The notes: generated from the letters alone by a model not told the origin. A stretch of DNA of 64,000 nucleotides from Candidatus Bathyarchaeota archaeon (GCA_030739585.1 JASLYX010000001.1:62001-126000); one strand, 5' to 3'; positions 1 to 8,857 are shown, counted from the stretch's first letter. Numbers and translations: made by a program.

Positions 1-1
1 C

Positions 2-100
2 CTGACGATCCAGATGATAGCCGCGGGATTTTTCGCCTTAGACGGAGAGGGAGGGGTGTATGTTAACGGGGTGCTCTCCCCAGGAGGATACAGGTTTTAG
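2..100 (+). CDS. 3' end of an unidentified gene cut by the window edge
   Basis: An open frame runs from the first bases of the window to a TAG at 98-100, giving about 32 C-terminal residues ending in VNGVLSPGGYRF. It enters from outside the window without a stop, so it could be the tail of a real protein, but it is short enough to be open by chance. No family is recognised. Confidence 0.35.
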   Translation: MTIQMIAAGFFALDGEGGVYVNGVLSPGGYRF

Positions 101-283
101 ATCAACTGGAGGAATCACCCTGGCGAGGGCGTTATCCCCAGTTCCTAGTGGAATTCCATAGATGAAAGACTTCCCAGCTTCGTTTAACACCTATGAGAAA
201 TAGCTAAGACCTTGCACCTTTGGTTGATCGCGGAAGGTGTATGGGATCTTTGAATACGTGCTCTCAGAGGTTCGGTTATATAA

Positions 284-1222
284 TCATTTTCTGGAAAAAA
301 ACTCTAATTGATACGAGTTTTCGTCTATAATCCCGAGCCTTTTCATTGTATGCCTAAGGGTTGCCGAGTTCTTTTTTCCGAGCTCCTGAAGGGGCTTTCG
401 GGGTTTCCCCACATTAGCTCCCACCATGTTCAGGGCTGCCTTAAGGGGCACAGGATTCGTCTCTACATACATCATCCGCATCAATGGGAAGAATCTAAAG
501 AAGGTCTCCTTGGAGCGCACCACGTCCTCATAGTTATCCCATGGCTTCGAAAGAACCGCAAGTTCTCGAGGGGCGATAGAGCCCGTTACGTTACTAGTGC
601 CCTTCCCCCCAGATGCGAGCACAGGGAAGATGAGGGCGTAGCTAGGGCAATCGCAGCATAATACGTTCAGCCTCCCTCGTGTGAGTTCAACAACCCTGAG
701 GACCCCGTATGGGTTGGGTCCCGCCTCCTTTAGTGCCACGATGTTCTCCAAGCGGGCTAGTCGGGCCACTGTCTCTGCCTCCACATTAACCCCCGTTCTC
801 GAGGGGTTATTGTAGATTACTAGGGGCAGGTCCACAGCCTCGGCGACATCCTTGAAGTAGCCGTAGATGGCCTCCTGACTCGGCTTGATGTATCCGGGCT
901 GGACAATGAGCCCCCCATCGGCCCCGGCGTCCTTGGCGTAGCGGGCGTTTTCAATGGTAAGTTTTGTAGTGGATGCTGAGACTCCTACCAGGGCGGAGAC
1001 CCTATTCTTCGATGCAGCAAGTGATTCGTCTATGATCTTGATCCTCTCGCTTTGGCTTAGGAGAGTAGCCTCACTTGTGGAGCCGAGGAGGAGTATCCCG
1101 TTGCTCCCGTTCTCCACTTGGAAGTCAATCAGGTTACGGAGGATGTCGTAGTCGACCTCATTGTTATCGTTGAAGGGGGTGACCAGTGCTGGCCAGGATC
1201 CCACTATATTGAGTTTCTCCAT
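284..1222 (-). CDS. Dihydrodipicolinate synthase / N-acetylneuraminate lyase family aldolase
   Basis: A 312-residue class I aldolase of the DapA/NAL superfamily, the usual length for the family. These enzymes bind a pyruvate-type substrate as a Schiff base. The signature residues are visible: GSTSEA at about 47-52 (substrate carboxylate loop), Tyr137 within YNNPSRTG, Arg142, and Lys165 in VALKEAG as the Schiff-base lysine; TNPVPLK lies near the C-terminus. The usual GTTGE loop is GSTSE here, so substrate could be lysine-pathway aspartate semialdehyde, a sugar acid or another keto acid. No other lysine-pathway gene is adjacent, so I do not assign DapA. The gene stands alone, with about 316 bases of spacer upstream. 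Confidence 0.85.
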   Translation of the reverse strand: MEKLNIVGSWPALVTPFNDNNEVDYDILRNLIDFQVENGSNGILLLGSTSEATLLSQSERIKIIDESLAASKNRVSALVGVSASTTKLTIENARYAKDAGADGGLIVQPGYIKPSQEAIYGYFKDVAEAVDLPLVIYNNPSRTGVNVEAETVARLARLENIVALKEAGPNPYGVLRVVELTRGRLNVLCCDCPSYALIFPVLASGGKGTSNVTGSIAPRELAVLSKPWDNYEDVVRSKETFFRFFPLMRMMYVETNPVPLKAALNMVGANVGKPRKPLQELGKKNSATLRHTMKRLGIIDENSYQLEFFSRK

Positions 1223-1538
1223 AGCAGTCTATTATGTGTTAGAACGAATTAGGATTTTCCTTTTCGGAATCTCTGTTAGTGCGCGCGACGTGCCCACCAC
1301 AACGAGATCGATTTCCCCCTCGGCCTTGACCATATTGTTGTTGAAAAAATACGCGGCCAAGTATGACCTAAAAATCCTCTAATTTAATCTCACTCCTTGC
1401 CTTTCAAGGTTTTGAGCTCGCGTAGTATATGATCTAAAGATATTTCCAAATCTTTGTTAGATACGACAAATAACCCGCGCGCGCAAATATAGAAGTCTCA
1501 AATGTCTATGACAGATCTAACCATGAAACCTTTGTAAT
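1223..1538. other. Intergenic spacer, no gene seen
   Basis: A 316-base AT-rich spacer upstream of the minus-strand aldolase gene and downstream of the YbaK-family gene. No coherent coding frame was found. It contains two short runs of alternating C and G (1281-1287 and 1476-1484), each preceded by a TGTTAG sequence, discussed under findings. Confidence 0.5.
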
Positions 1539-1991
1539 CTACGTTGAGATCTCTGCCACGATTGCGCCTGTCAAACGCTTTATATCGTTGACCCTGACTT
1601 CAAGCAGTCTATTATTAGAACCACCACCGCAGTAGAACGTCTTAAAGCCCGCCAGCTCCTTATCCAAAACCACCCTCATCAAGGTTTTGTGGAAGATGGT
1701 CGGGGTCCCCCCAGGGGGGTATCCACTAATGGTTTCTGCCTCTAAAAAGGGTATAAGTCTCACTTTCTTCGCACCCAATGCCTTGGCCGCGGCTTTGAGA
1801 TCGACTCTCCTATCCCCTGGGACAACCAGCAAGACGTATTCCCCTTTCCGGGTTTTGGAGACAAGATTCTTGGTGATCCTGTGGAGATCGATTCCCGTGG
1901 CCTCGGAGGCGTCAGCCGTGTGTACCGTCTCTGATTTTTCAATGAATTTGTGCCAGATCCCTTTCTCTTGTAGGTAGACTTCGATATCCAT
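1539..1991 (-). CDS. YbaK/ProX-family aminoacyl-tRNA deacylase
   Basis: A 150-residue single-domain protein of the YbaK/EbsC/ProX editing family, which hydrolyses misacylated tRNAs such as Cys-tRNA(Pro) or Ala-tRNA(Pro) in the cytoplasm. Visible family signatures are ITKNLVSK with the conserved lysine near residue 41, the GYPPGGTPT loop near residue 90, and a C-terminal CGGGSNNRLLEV segment. Length matches free-standing YbaK proteins. It is a lone minus-strand gene. The exact tRNA substrate cannot be read from sequence. A Cys-tRNA editor near a putative bacillithiol locus may be coincidence. Confidence 0.85.
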   Translation of the reverse strand: MDIEVYLQEKGIWHKFIEKSETVHTADASEATGIDLHRITKNLVSKTRKGEYVLLVVPGDRRVDLKAAAKALGAKKVRLIPFLEAETISGYPPGGTPTIFHKTLMRVVLDKELAGFKTFYCGGGSNNRLLEVRVNDIKRLTGAIVAEIST

Positions 1992-2681
1992 GGTGCTACG
2001 TCTCCCAGTGGATGGGCGTAGTCACACAGTGGGAGCCTTCCCATCCCATGATAAGCCTGCTCCCCGGGATCCAGATGACGTTGAAGCAATATTCCGCAAG
2101 GACATGGTGATTACAGCACTTGATCTGAACACAGAAATCCATTATTGATCCCTAAAGCTAAGGACAATGCTAATTAAATCGTTTTCCGGGAGGCTCAATC
2201 CTAATAAAATTGCGGGGGAAGGCGGTCCCCCCCCCTCATCTGTCACCATTCTTGTTATTTCGCTACGCATAGGCTTTTTATGTCATGTGTCTGCTGTAAA
2301 ATTCTAATACTTTAGAAGAGAGCCTTATCTACCTCGTCACAGTATCCTTCTCCTTCATTATGATGTTCTATATGCGCGAGTCCTTATGTACACGCATGCG
2401 GGAGGCAGGATACCAGTTACGAGGCCGAAGAGCTTGAACCACTCCTTAGTTACTTCATGGCTTCGGGTTCCAGCGATGATGTGATCCCTTACTACGTGAC
2501 TACTGCCCTCAATATAGTGGGGGACAACCAGAGATCTAAGAAGAGATAACCTTGGAGTTCTATGGACTTTGAAGAGGTCCAGAGGATGGTCAATAAGAAC
2601 GTTATCTAGGACGCCAAGACCATCATATACCTCCTTTTCCCATGGCGCGCAGCTAGGCTATAGGTAGGCTTCGACCAGTCT
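1992..2681. other. Intergenic region with decayed coding traces
   Basis: About 690 bases between YbaK and bshA without an intact gene. A frame at 2421-2549 (+) reads like protein (EAEELEPLLSYFMASGSS...) and ends in TAA, while the bases just before it read coherently in another frame (MRESLCTRMREAGYQ). A further piece near 2560-2660 (EEVQRMVNKNVI) is broken by TAG. This pattern suggests a frameshifted, decayed gene of unknown function. Confidence 0.35.
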
Positions 2682-2695
2682 CTTTTTATAAAATG
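2682..2695 (+). promoter_or_regulatory. TATA box of the bshA-like gene
   Basis: CTTTTTATAAAATG lies about 45-55 bases before the ATG at 2739, the usual distance for an archaeal TATA element serving a short-leadered transcript. A GGGAG purine run about 12 bases before the ATG could act as ribosome binding site. Confidence 0.5.
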
Positions 2696-2738
2696 ATCCA
2701 TTCATCCTTTCTGAAATTATTCTAGGGAGAACTATACT

Positions 2739-3851
2739 ATGAAGATCGGAGTCACCTGTTATCCCACCGTAGGGGGCAGTGGGATCTTGGCAACCCGCCT
2801 AGGTGTCGAGTTTGCCAAGAGGGGCCACGAGGTCCACTTCGTCACCTATGAGAGGCCCGTTGCCATCCAGGGTGGCGATCCCGAGAATGTCCACGTCCAC
2901 TTAGTTTCCGTTCTTGAGTATCCTCTGTTTAAGTATCCTCCCTATACTATTGCACTAGCCTCGGAGATGTACCGAGTCTCAGAGCAGCATGATCTTGATG
3001 TGTTTCACGTTCATTACTCCATTCCCCATTCTACGGCAGCCCACTTGGCCCGGGAGATGACAGGCGTTCCCTATGTTGTCACGCTTCACGGCTCCGATGT
3101 AACCATCTTGGGGAGTGACTCTTCATATCTTCCCGTAAACTCCCACACTATTGATGAGGCAAACGCTATCACCACAGTCTCCCGGTTCATGGTGGATGAA
3201 GCCTACTCGAGGCTCGGGATCAACAAAGAGATCCGGGTCATTCCCAACTTCGTCGACACCGATATCTTTGCTCCGAATTCTTGCAAAGAGAACTATTTAG
3301 GAAACGGGGAGGACGTTGTTATATCTCATATCTCTAACTTCCGGCCTGTGAAGCGGGTTCATGACCTTGTCTACGCGATGAAGATGGTCTCTAGAAAGGA
3401 TCCAGGCACTAAGCTTATGCTCATTGGAGACGGCCCTGAGAGGATTAGCGTCGAGCGGCTAGTTAAGCGCCTCGACCTTGAAGAGTACGTGACGCTTACA
3501 GGGTTCAGAAGTGACGTCGCGAACCTCCTGAAATGCAGTGACGTAGTGGTCTTGTGCAGCGAGACTGAGAGCGCGCCCCTCACCCTCCTAGAGGGGATGA
3601 GCAGCGGGCTTCCTGTGGTCGCGACGAGGGTGGGTGGGATACCAGAGATCATCAAAGATGGTGTTAATGGTCTTCTGGTGCAGTCTAAGAACCCTGAGGC
3701 GATCGCAGAAAAGATTCTTGAACTCAACTCGGACCCGGAGATGAGACGTAGCCTTGGGGAGGCAGCACGAGAGACCGTGTTAGAGAAGTATACCGCGGAG
3801 AAGATTGTAGGTCAATATCTGGAAACCTATGAGAGCGTGACAATCATCTAG
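2739..3851 (+). CDS. bshA: BshA-type GT4 glycosyltransferase (N-acetylglucosaminyl L-malate synthase)
   Basis: 370 residues, close to the roughly 377 of Bacillus BshA. BshA transfers GlcNAc from UDP-GlcNAc to L-malate, the first step of bacillithiol synthesis. The N-terminus MKIGVTCYPTVGGSG, the segment YPLFKYPPYTIALASEM near residue 65, HVHYSIPH near 95, TLHGSDVTILGSD near 125 and NFVDTDIF near 175 follow BshA rather than generic GT4 enzymes. The C-terminal Rossmann domain has the GT4 EX7E motif in ETESAPLTLLEGM near residue 275. It converges on the minus-strand operon 4133-7632, which holds homologues of the other two Bsh enzymes. A related GT4 transferase acting on another acceptor is the alternative. 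Confidence 0.82.
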   Translation: MKIGVTCYPTVGGSGILATRLGVEFAKRGHEVHFVTYERPVAIQGGDPENVHVHLVSVLEYPLFKYPPYTIALASEMYRVSEQHDLDVFHVHYSIPHSTAAHLAREMTGVPYVVTLHGSDVTILGSDSSYLPVNSHTIDEANAITTVSRFMVDEAYSRLGINKEIRVIPNFVDTDIFAPNSCKENYLGNGEDVVISHISNFRPVKRVHDLVYAMKMVSRKDPGTKLMLIGDGPERISVERLVKRLDLEEYVTLTGFRSDVANLLKCSDVVVLCSETESAPLTLLEGMSSGLPVVATRVGGIPEIIKDGVNGLLVQSKNPEAIAEKILELNSDPEMRRSLGEAARETVLEKYTAEKIVGQYLETYESVTII

Positions 3852-3882
3852 TGTCCCCAATGAACTTGATTTCTTTTGACCT

Positions 3883-4101
3883 TTGAATACCATTCTGAAA
3901 CATGGTAGTCTGATTTGCTCAATCTTGGAAAATCAGAGTGTCGACACAGACGGATATATCAAGTTTTCGAACAGCCCTAGCTTGGGAGTAGAGATCAATG
4001 AGGAAGAGTGCATTAAACATCTCTATGAATCCCGCCCCTCTAGGGATCTACCTGTAGAGGATTTCTTCACTTCCAAGCCAAGGTGGTTGGATCCTGCCTA
4101 A
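3883..4101 (+). pseudogene. Remnant of an enolase-superfamily (mandelate racemase-like) dehydratase, C-terminus only
   Basis: A 72-codon frame opening on TTG. Its centre, DGYIKFSNSPSLGVEINEE, resembles the C-terminal strand of mandelate racemase/sugar-acid dehydratases (DGYI..P..PGLGVE.NEE). The roughly 300 residues that should precede it, including the metal-binding barrel, are absent. It lies between two convergent intact genes, which fits a leftover of a deleted gene. A small functional gene is less likely. Confidence 0.45.
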
Positions 4102-4132
4102 AGGCTCCCGTCGCGGGCAAACATCAGTTAAC

Positions 4133-5887
4133 TTATAGATTCGCATAAAACATCAAAGAGTTGGGGGTGTTCTTGTTGTACTGTCTGAGGAAGACCCCCA
4201 GAAGATCCCTGACCCCAGCGACAGTCGCGATGTCAAACCAGGCCCAGCTCACCTCCTGGCCAAATCTCTCGGGGCTAAATCTGCCCATCGCTGATGACAT
4301 ATATCGCTCGATCTCCTGAACTTGCACCTGCTTTCCCCGCATCTCCGTGATTAAGGCTTGCCTGTCCTCCGGATCTCTGAGTTTTGCTTTGATCTCCTCG
4401 ATCTCCTTCCTGAGGCATACGAGGGTTGCTTCGAGCCGACTTGCTGTCATCTCGATAAAGTCTCGGATGGCCACATGGGCGTTCCTCAGCCCTTCAGGGT
4501 CATCTGCATTCCTGGCCTCGACCCAGTCGCCTAATGCTTCAAAGAGCTCCCCGTCTATTAGGTTGCAGTTTCCCCTAGCCCTTAGATCCCAGGCGTATCT
4601 GTCGTTCCATGGGGCATTATAAAAGAGTCTAGTGTATCTTACGAAGACCGGAAATGGTAGGTCAAGGGCCCTAGCAGCTGGTATAACCTCTGCGTAGTAA
4701 CTTGTCTCTCCAGGTCCCCCGATATGGGCCAATATCGGGACAACAAAGTCGACGACAACTTGGCGAGAGTCGACTCTTGGAGAGATATTTTCTGCAATCT
4801 CGGTGAGATCGGGGCTTCCGGCATTGAAGGAGAACTGATACATCTCGCCGCACCGCGGGCACTTTCCTGAAATACTAGCAGTGACAGAGCCAGCTTTTCT
4901 GCTGTAATTGACCTCGATTCTGGATCTGTTGCATTCTGATTCCTGGCATTCAAGGAAGAACGGCACATAATCGGTCTCCCTGAGACCAATCCCAGCATCA
5001 TAGCCTGAGGCCTTGACGAGTTCCGCAGCCTGGTTGGTCGCCTTTATAAATCTCTCTCGATTGGTAGCTGAGAGAAGGTTTTCATACCCAGATTGAAACA
5101 GTATGCGGGAACCAGGCATCGAAAAGGATAGCATTGGGATACCTAGATCCGTTTCTAGATTGACGAGGGTACCAATGGTTTTAGTGGACCAATCTGAGAC
5201 GTTTTCTGTTGAGTAATAGGCTCCTTTCAGGATAGTAATTGAATGTTCTAGGTTGAGGAGCCCCCTATCCCTGATCCCGGGGTCGGTGTTCCTGAGGAGA
5301 CCACGATAGTTTCCCCGGAGGCTCTCTAGGGCCTTCTTAAGCCAAGCCTCTGGTGGGTTAGGTAATTTATAGATGGGAGCGTTCTCTAATTCTTGGCCCG
5401 CGGGGTAGCTGAAGAGGAGCCCCCTCGGTGAGGGACTGGGGACACGAGTATTGAGGAGCTCTGCCTGAACTCCGTCGTAGTCGGCGACGAAGAAGAGCGG
5501 TACATAGCCCTCCCCCCCAAGGCCGCTCAGACTGGTGATGTAGGCGATCTTGTTGAGGATGAGGCTGGATCCCCCAAGGGCGTAAGGCTGCTGCCCTGTC
5601 TCGATAGCTCCCCGGTCAAGGCGGTCGATATTCTCTGAGGCCTTCTTGGTGAGGATTCCGAGACCCCTCATGTTAGTCTTCATCGCCTTTTTGAGGTCCT
5701 CAAGCTCATCTGGGATCGAGCCGTAAGCCTCTCTGATGCCCCCCAACAACTTGTAGGCACTCCCCATATTGACGGGTATTTTTCCCCAGAGTTCTGTTGC
5801 TGTCTCCCTCTGGGCCCCGCTCTCGACGTAGTCTGTGTAGATCCTATGGACGGGGGCACCTTTAACTTCCTGCGTCAAATCGATCAC
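4133..5887 (-). CDS. bshC: BshC-type bacillithiol synthase (cysteine-adding enzyme) with zinc-ribbon insert
   Basis: 584 residues; bacterial BshC is about 540. BshC joins cysteine to glucosaminyl-malate, the last step of bacillithiol synthesis. Matches to the family in order: GQQP at 98-101 followed by a Rossmann-like segment, VPLFFVADYD near 129-138 (family: PVFWVAGEDHD), HIGGPGETSYYAE at 388-400 (family: IAGPGEI.Y), a charged coiled coil around 485-535, and a C-terminal FLRQYNKNTPNSL similar to the family's YLNRYGP tail. The HD of the usual EDHD motif is not kept. Cysteines CX4C (314, 319) and CX2C (343, 346) form a zinc-ribbon-like insertion that I do not know from bacterial BshC. It is the last gene of a minus-strand run, 57 bases after the amidohydrolase. 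The divergence makes the reaction an inference. Confidence 0.78.
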   Translation of the reverse strand: MIDLTQEVKGAPVHRIYTDYVESGAQRETATELWGKIPVNMGSAYKLLGGIREAYGSIPDELEDLKKAMKTNMRGLGILTKKASENIDRLDRGAIETGQQPYALGGSSLILNKIAYITSLSGLGGEGYVPLFFVADYDGVQAELLNTRVPSPSPRGLLFSYPAGQELENAPIYKLPNPPEAWLKKALESLRGNYRGLLRNTDPGIRDRGLLNLEHSITILKGAYYSTENVSDWSTKTIGTLVNLETDLGIPMLSFSMPGSRILFQSGYENLLSATNRERFIKATNQAAELVKASGYDAGIGLRETDYVPFFLECQESECNRSRIEVNYSRKAGSVTASISGKCPRCGEMYQFSFNAGSPDLTEIAENISPRVDSRQVVVDFVVPILAHIGGPGETSYYAEVIPAARALDLPFPVFVRYTRLFYNAPWNDRYAWDLRARGNCNLIDGELFEALGDWVEARNADDPEGLRNAHVAIRDFIEMTASRLEATLVCLRKEIEEIKAKLRDPEDRQALITEMRGKQVQVQEIERYMSSAMGRFSPERFGQEVSWAWFDIATVAGVRDLLGVFLRQYNKNTPNSLMFYANL

Positions 5888-5944
5888 AAATCTAGTTAAC
5901 GGCTGATTATCCCTTCCCGGTCTAAAAATCCTTCTGGAATAGAC

Positions 5945-6901
5945 TCAATCAACTCTTAGGAGCCTCGCGGCGTTTCCGTAAAAGATCTTCTCAATGCTCT
6001 CATCATCAAGCCCAATGGAGTGGCAGGCCTCAAGTTGCTTCATAAGATAAACCTCACTAAATCCCCGGGGGAAGTAGCTGGAGTCGGTACCGAAGACAAG
6101 TCTGTCCGGGCCTACGGTTTCAGTTGCCCTCTTTATCAGTTTCTCCAGGTCAAGTTCATATGGGAGCCACCGCATCCACTGGTTGGATCCCGAGGTGTCG
6201 ATGAGGATATTAGGGCAGCTCCAGCAGAGCTGGAGGAGCTCCCGGAAATAACCTGAACCGAAGTGGGGGACCACGAAGTTGAGGCGGGGGAACATCTTGG
6301 CTGGCTCCCACAAGGTAAGAGGATTCATGTTCCTGAGGTTGTGGGGTGGGCCGCCTCCACCCCCTAGAACCCCAAAGTGGATCACCACAGGGATTCTGAG
6401 CCTCTCGCAGGCCTCCCAGACCGGATATCCTGCTTCGTCATCGATGGGTCTCGTTTGTCCCGAGGCGATAACTTTGTACCCTTTGAGGCCGAGCTCCTTG
6501 ACTGCGCTTTTTACCTTCTCCTCAGCTCCCTCCTCAAAGAGGGCGTTATGAGCGAATCCGGTGAACCTACGGGGGTTCATCTTTATGACTTTGGCGAGGT
6601 TCTCGTTCCCCCCGCCTGTGACAAAGTTGACCATTTTGATGCCTTTGGAGTCCATGTCAGCAACCCATCGTTCGGCCAGCTGCTTGTCAGAGCAGCCCCG
6701 GGGCTCGGGGGGCTCAAACCCCCAACGTTTCCGCCACTCAGCCCTGTATTTCCTAGACTGTGTGCTGAATATTCCCATCCTTTCCTCACCGTATTTATCT
6801 AGGAGCCGTTTCCTCCGATCTCCCCTACTTTGCCAGTTGGCCGTAGGGAAGTGGGCGTGGAAATCTATGACATTTATACCGTGCTTCGTTTCGTTCACCA
6901 A
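5945..6901 (-). CDS. Amidohydrolase-2 family metal-dependent hydrolase
   Basis: 318 residues of the TIM-barrel amidohydrolase-2 (ACMSD-like) family, enzymes that hydrolyse or decarboxylate small organic substrates using Zn or Mn. The metal motif HAHFP sits near residue 16, VVIHFG near 173, a conserved PHFGSGY near 212 and FGTDSSYFPRG with the catalytic aspartate near 270. It lies between the BshB-type and BshC-type genes with gaps of 59 and 57 bases, so co-transcription is likely. Its substrate is unknown; context suggests an amide, thiol conjugate or pathway intermediate, but this is inference only. Confidence 0.82.
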   Translation of the reverse strand: MVNETKHGINVIDFHAHFPTANWQSRGDRRKRLLDKYGEERMGIFSTQSRKYRAEWRKRWGFEPPEPRGCSDKQLAERWVADMDSKGIKMVNFVTGGGNENLAKVIKMNPRRFTGFAHNALFEEGAEEKVKSAVKELGLKGYKVIASGQTRPIDDEAGYPVWEACERLRIPVVIHFGVLGGGGGPPHNLRNMNPLTLWEPAKMFPRLNFVVPHFGSGYFRELLQLCWSCPNILIDTSGSNQWMRWLPYELDLEKLIKRATETVGPDRLVFGTDSSYFPRGFSEVYLMKQLEACHSIGLDDESIEKIFYGNAARLLRVD

Positions 6902-6960
6902 TTATGGTGTATTTCACGCTGAGCTGGACCTTAAACATTATCTCTTGAGCATCATCCCAA

Positions 6961-7632
6961 TCAAAACAGAGACCTGGTCGCCTTCTTCAAGAAGAAGGGG
7001 CTGCTGATCGCGAGGGGCTCCATGAGGAACGCCTCTGCGTAACCGCAGCCTCCTTGGACGCCTCTGAGTTCCGCTTTCTTCACCATGAAATCCTGGTAAT
7101 ACCCCCATTGGAATTTAGCGAGCTGCGATACATATGCCTCAATGGCAGCCTCCTTTCTTTGCCAGACATCGGAGATGTCGACCACGATGTGAGGGCTGGA
7201 GATAAGGGTGTTCACCTCCATGAGCAGCAACCTTCCCACAACCCAGGGGTCGTCATAGATCGTTTCGTGGCCTGCCCACTCCAGTGCCTCTTTAACAAGC
7301 CCGTGGGCGGCCCGGTGCTCCCGGTGATAGTCGAAGGGGAGATGGGTGATGACAACCCAGGGGCGCCTTTTAACGATGACGTCCGAGACCTTCCGGATGA
7401 GCTCCGGCGTTGGCTTAAGGCTCTCCTCGGGGAATATTATGGGCTTTCTGATCCCTAAGGCCTCAGCGGCCCGATTCAGCTCAGGGCCTCGCTCAAGGTC
7501 TGAGCATGTGAGGCATAGGGCTCCTACGTTATGCCCCGCCTCGGCGTGGTGGGCGAGAGTGCCCCCACACCCGAATGTCTCGTCGTCAGGATGGGCGAAG
7601 ATCGCCAGAATTCCTCCGGATAATGTAGTCAT
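6961..7632 (-). CDS. bshB: PIG-L/LmbE family deacetylase, candidate BshB
   Basis: 223 residues of the PIG-L family, zinc-dependent N-deacetylases of GlcNAc compounds; BshB members remove acetyl from GlcNAc-malate in bacillithiol synthesis. The zinc site is complete: AHPDDE at about 13-18 and HREHRAAH near 105-112. Length is typical (BshB about 220-235). First gene of the minus-strand run with the amidohydrolase and BshC. PIG-L proteins also act on mycothiol intermediates, lipids and antibiotics, so the BshB assignment rests on the neighbouring BshC and BshA homologues. Confidence 0.8.
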   Translation of the reverse strand: MTTLSGGILAIFAHPDDETFGCGGTLAHHAEAGHNVGALCLTCSDLERGPELNRAAEALGIRKPIIFPEESLKPTPELIRKVSDVIVKRRPWVVITHLPFDYHREHRAAHGLVKEALEWAGHETIYDDPWVVGRLLLMEVNTLISSPHIVVDISDVWQRKEAAIEAYVSQLAKFQWGYYQDFMVKKAELRGVQGGCGYAEAFLMEPLAISSPFFLKKATRSLF

Positions 7633-7831
7633 CGGTATTCGGGTCTACCCAGAGTTTAAAGGGGTTTCCAAGCTTCGTGGGACCGTCTGGATGATCATCT
7701 CAGGAAATTGTACCATTGATGACTCCTATTATGATGCGACCCATATCCCCTTTGGCTCCTCTCTACCTCCCTGGAGCCTCTAATCTGGGAAACAACCCCT
7801 GCCATATTCTTGACGCGATTGTCTCAATTAC

Positions 7832-8857
7832 TTAGCTTTCTAATTCGTCCCTAATTCCTGAGACTGTGTCCTCAAATCCGGGGTCGCCTTCTAGGTCCAA
7901 TATCCTTAGGGAGATCCCTTCAAGCCCATGAGGTCCCAGGTCACGAATTTTTGCGATTTTGAACTGCTCGTGCTCCCAGACGGCTCTTTCTATAACTTTG
8001 TCAGCCCCATTGAGGCGCATAAGCGCAACTGATGCTGCGTCTGATGCTACTCTGTTGCCACTCGCGATAATTATCCCTGGCTCGGCGGCGCGCCTTGAGT
8101 TGCGTTTGTTGGAGACCAAAATCTTGCTAGCGTCGGCAATTATGAGGTCGGCGGAATATGCGAGATTGAGGTCCACGACTTTCGCGTGGTGGGCGTGGCC
8201 GTCGTGGAGCCACTCCCGGCCCACTGAGTCGAGCATGCCCACAACGAGCTTTAAACTGATGGTGAATGTTGCAGTGCTATGAGGTCTCATAATTGGGGTG
8301 AGGATCACCCTCTCGGCGTCGTAAACCCGCTTGGGAATTTTGATGCCCTCCGGCCATGAGGGCGCCCCTGGTGGCTTAACTGTTACCCACTCTTCTTCCT
8401 CCTCGAAGAAGCAGACGCCGATGCCAAGGTCCTCGGCTACCGCAAGCATTCCTAGGTTCTCCATGGTTTGACGGGTGGGGAGTCCCCTCGCTCTCCCGGA
8501 GGTCTCCCCAAGGACGATCTTATCCGGCTGCACTCCAGCACCCATCAGGCTCTCGACAATTGCCCTAACTGTCCCAGGATGTGAGTCTATGGGGTATGGG
8601 TTGTCTGTGTTGCAGTTTGGCTTAATGAGAAACTCACCCTGGACCCCCTCGACAATAGGTGCCAGCCCCCCGAGGAGGGAGATGGCCTCGCGTATCCCGT
8701 TAGCACGGTCGTCCGATCTGACAATTGCAACAACATGCTTGCCGTTCTCATTATACGCGTTAGATCTCAATCGTTTTACTGGCGCCGTCGGTCCCAGCGG
8801 TGGATCTTTGAGGAGCCGGTTATAGAGGGCCATTGATCCCTCGTGAGTAATCTCCAT
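7832..8857 (-). CDS. DUF362 family protein
   Basis: 341 residues of the DUF362 family, proteins of unknown biochemical role that in many anaerobes accompany ferredoxins or Fe-S enzymes. Family features are FLIKPNCNTDNPYP near residue 76, SHPGTVRAIVESL, a GETSGRARG segment, and the central HSTATFTISLKLVVGML with the usual conserved histidine. No CX2CX2C ferredoxin domain follows, so this is the short, cluster-free form. It stands alone on the minus strand, about 200 bases from the bshB-type gene. Function is not assigned. Confidence 0.75.
   Translation of the reverse strand: MEITHEGSMALYNRLLKDPPLGPTAPVKRLRSNAYNENGKHVVAIVRSDDRANGIREAISLLGGLAPIVEGVQGEFLIKPNCNTDNPYPIDSHPGTVRAIVESLMGAGVQPDKIVLGETSGRARGLPTRQTMENLGMLAVAEDLGIGVCFFEEEEEWVTVKPPGAPSWPEGIKIPKRVYDAERVILTPIMRPHSTATFTISLKLVVGMLDSVGREWLHDGHAHHAKVVDLNLAYSADLIIADASKILVSNKRNSRRAAEPGIIIASGNRVASDAASVALMRLNGADKVIERAVWEHEQFKIAKIRDLGPHGLEGISLRILDLEGDPGFEDTVSGIRDELES

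Noticed and set aside
6020-7007. Several plus-strand frames across the amidohydrolase and PIG-L genes.
   Set aside because: They are antisense to genes with full catalytic motifs and show no family features.
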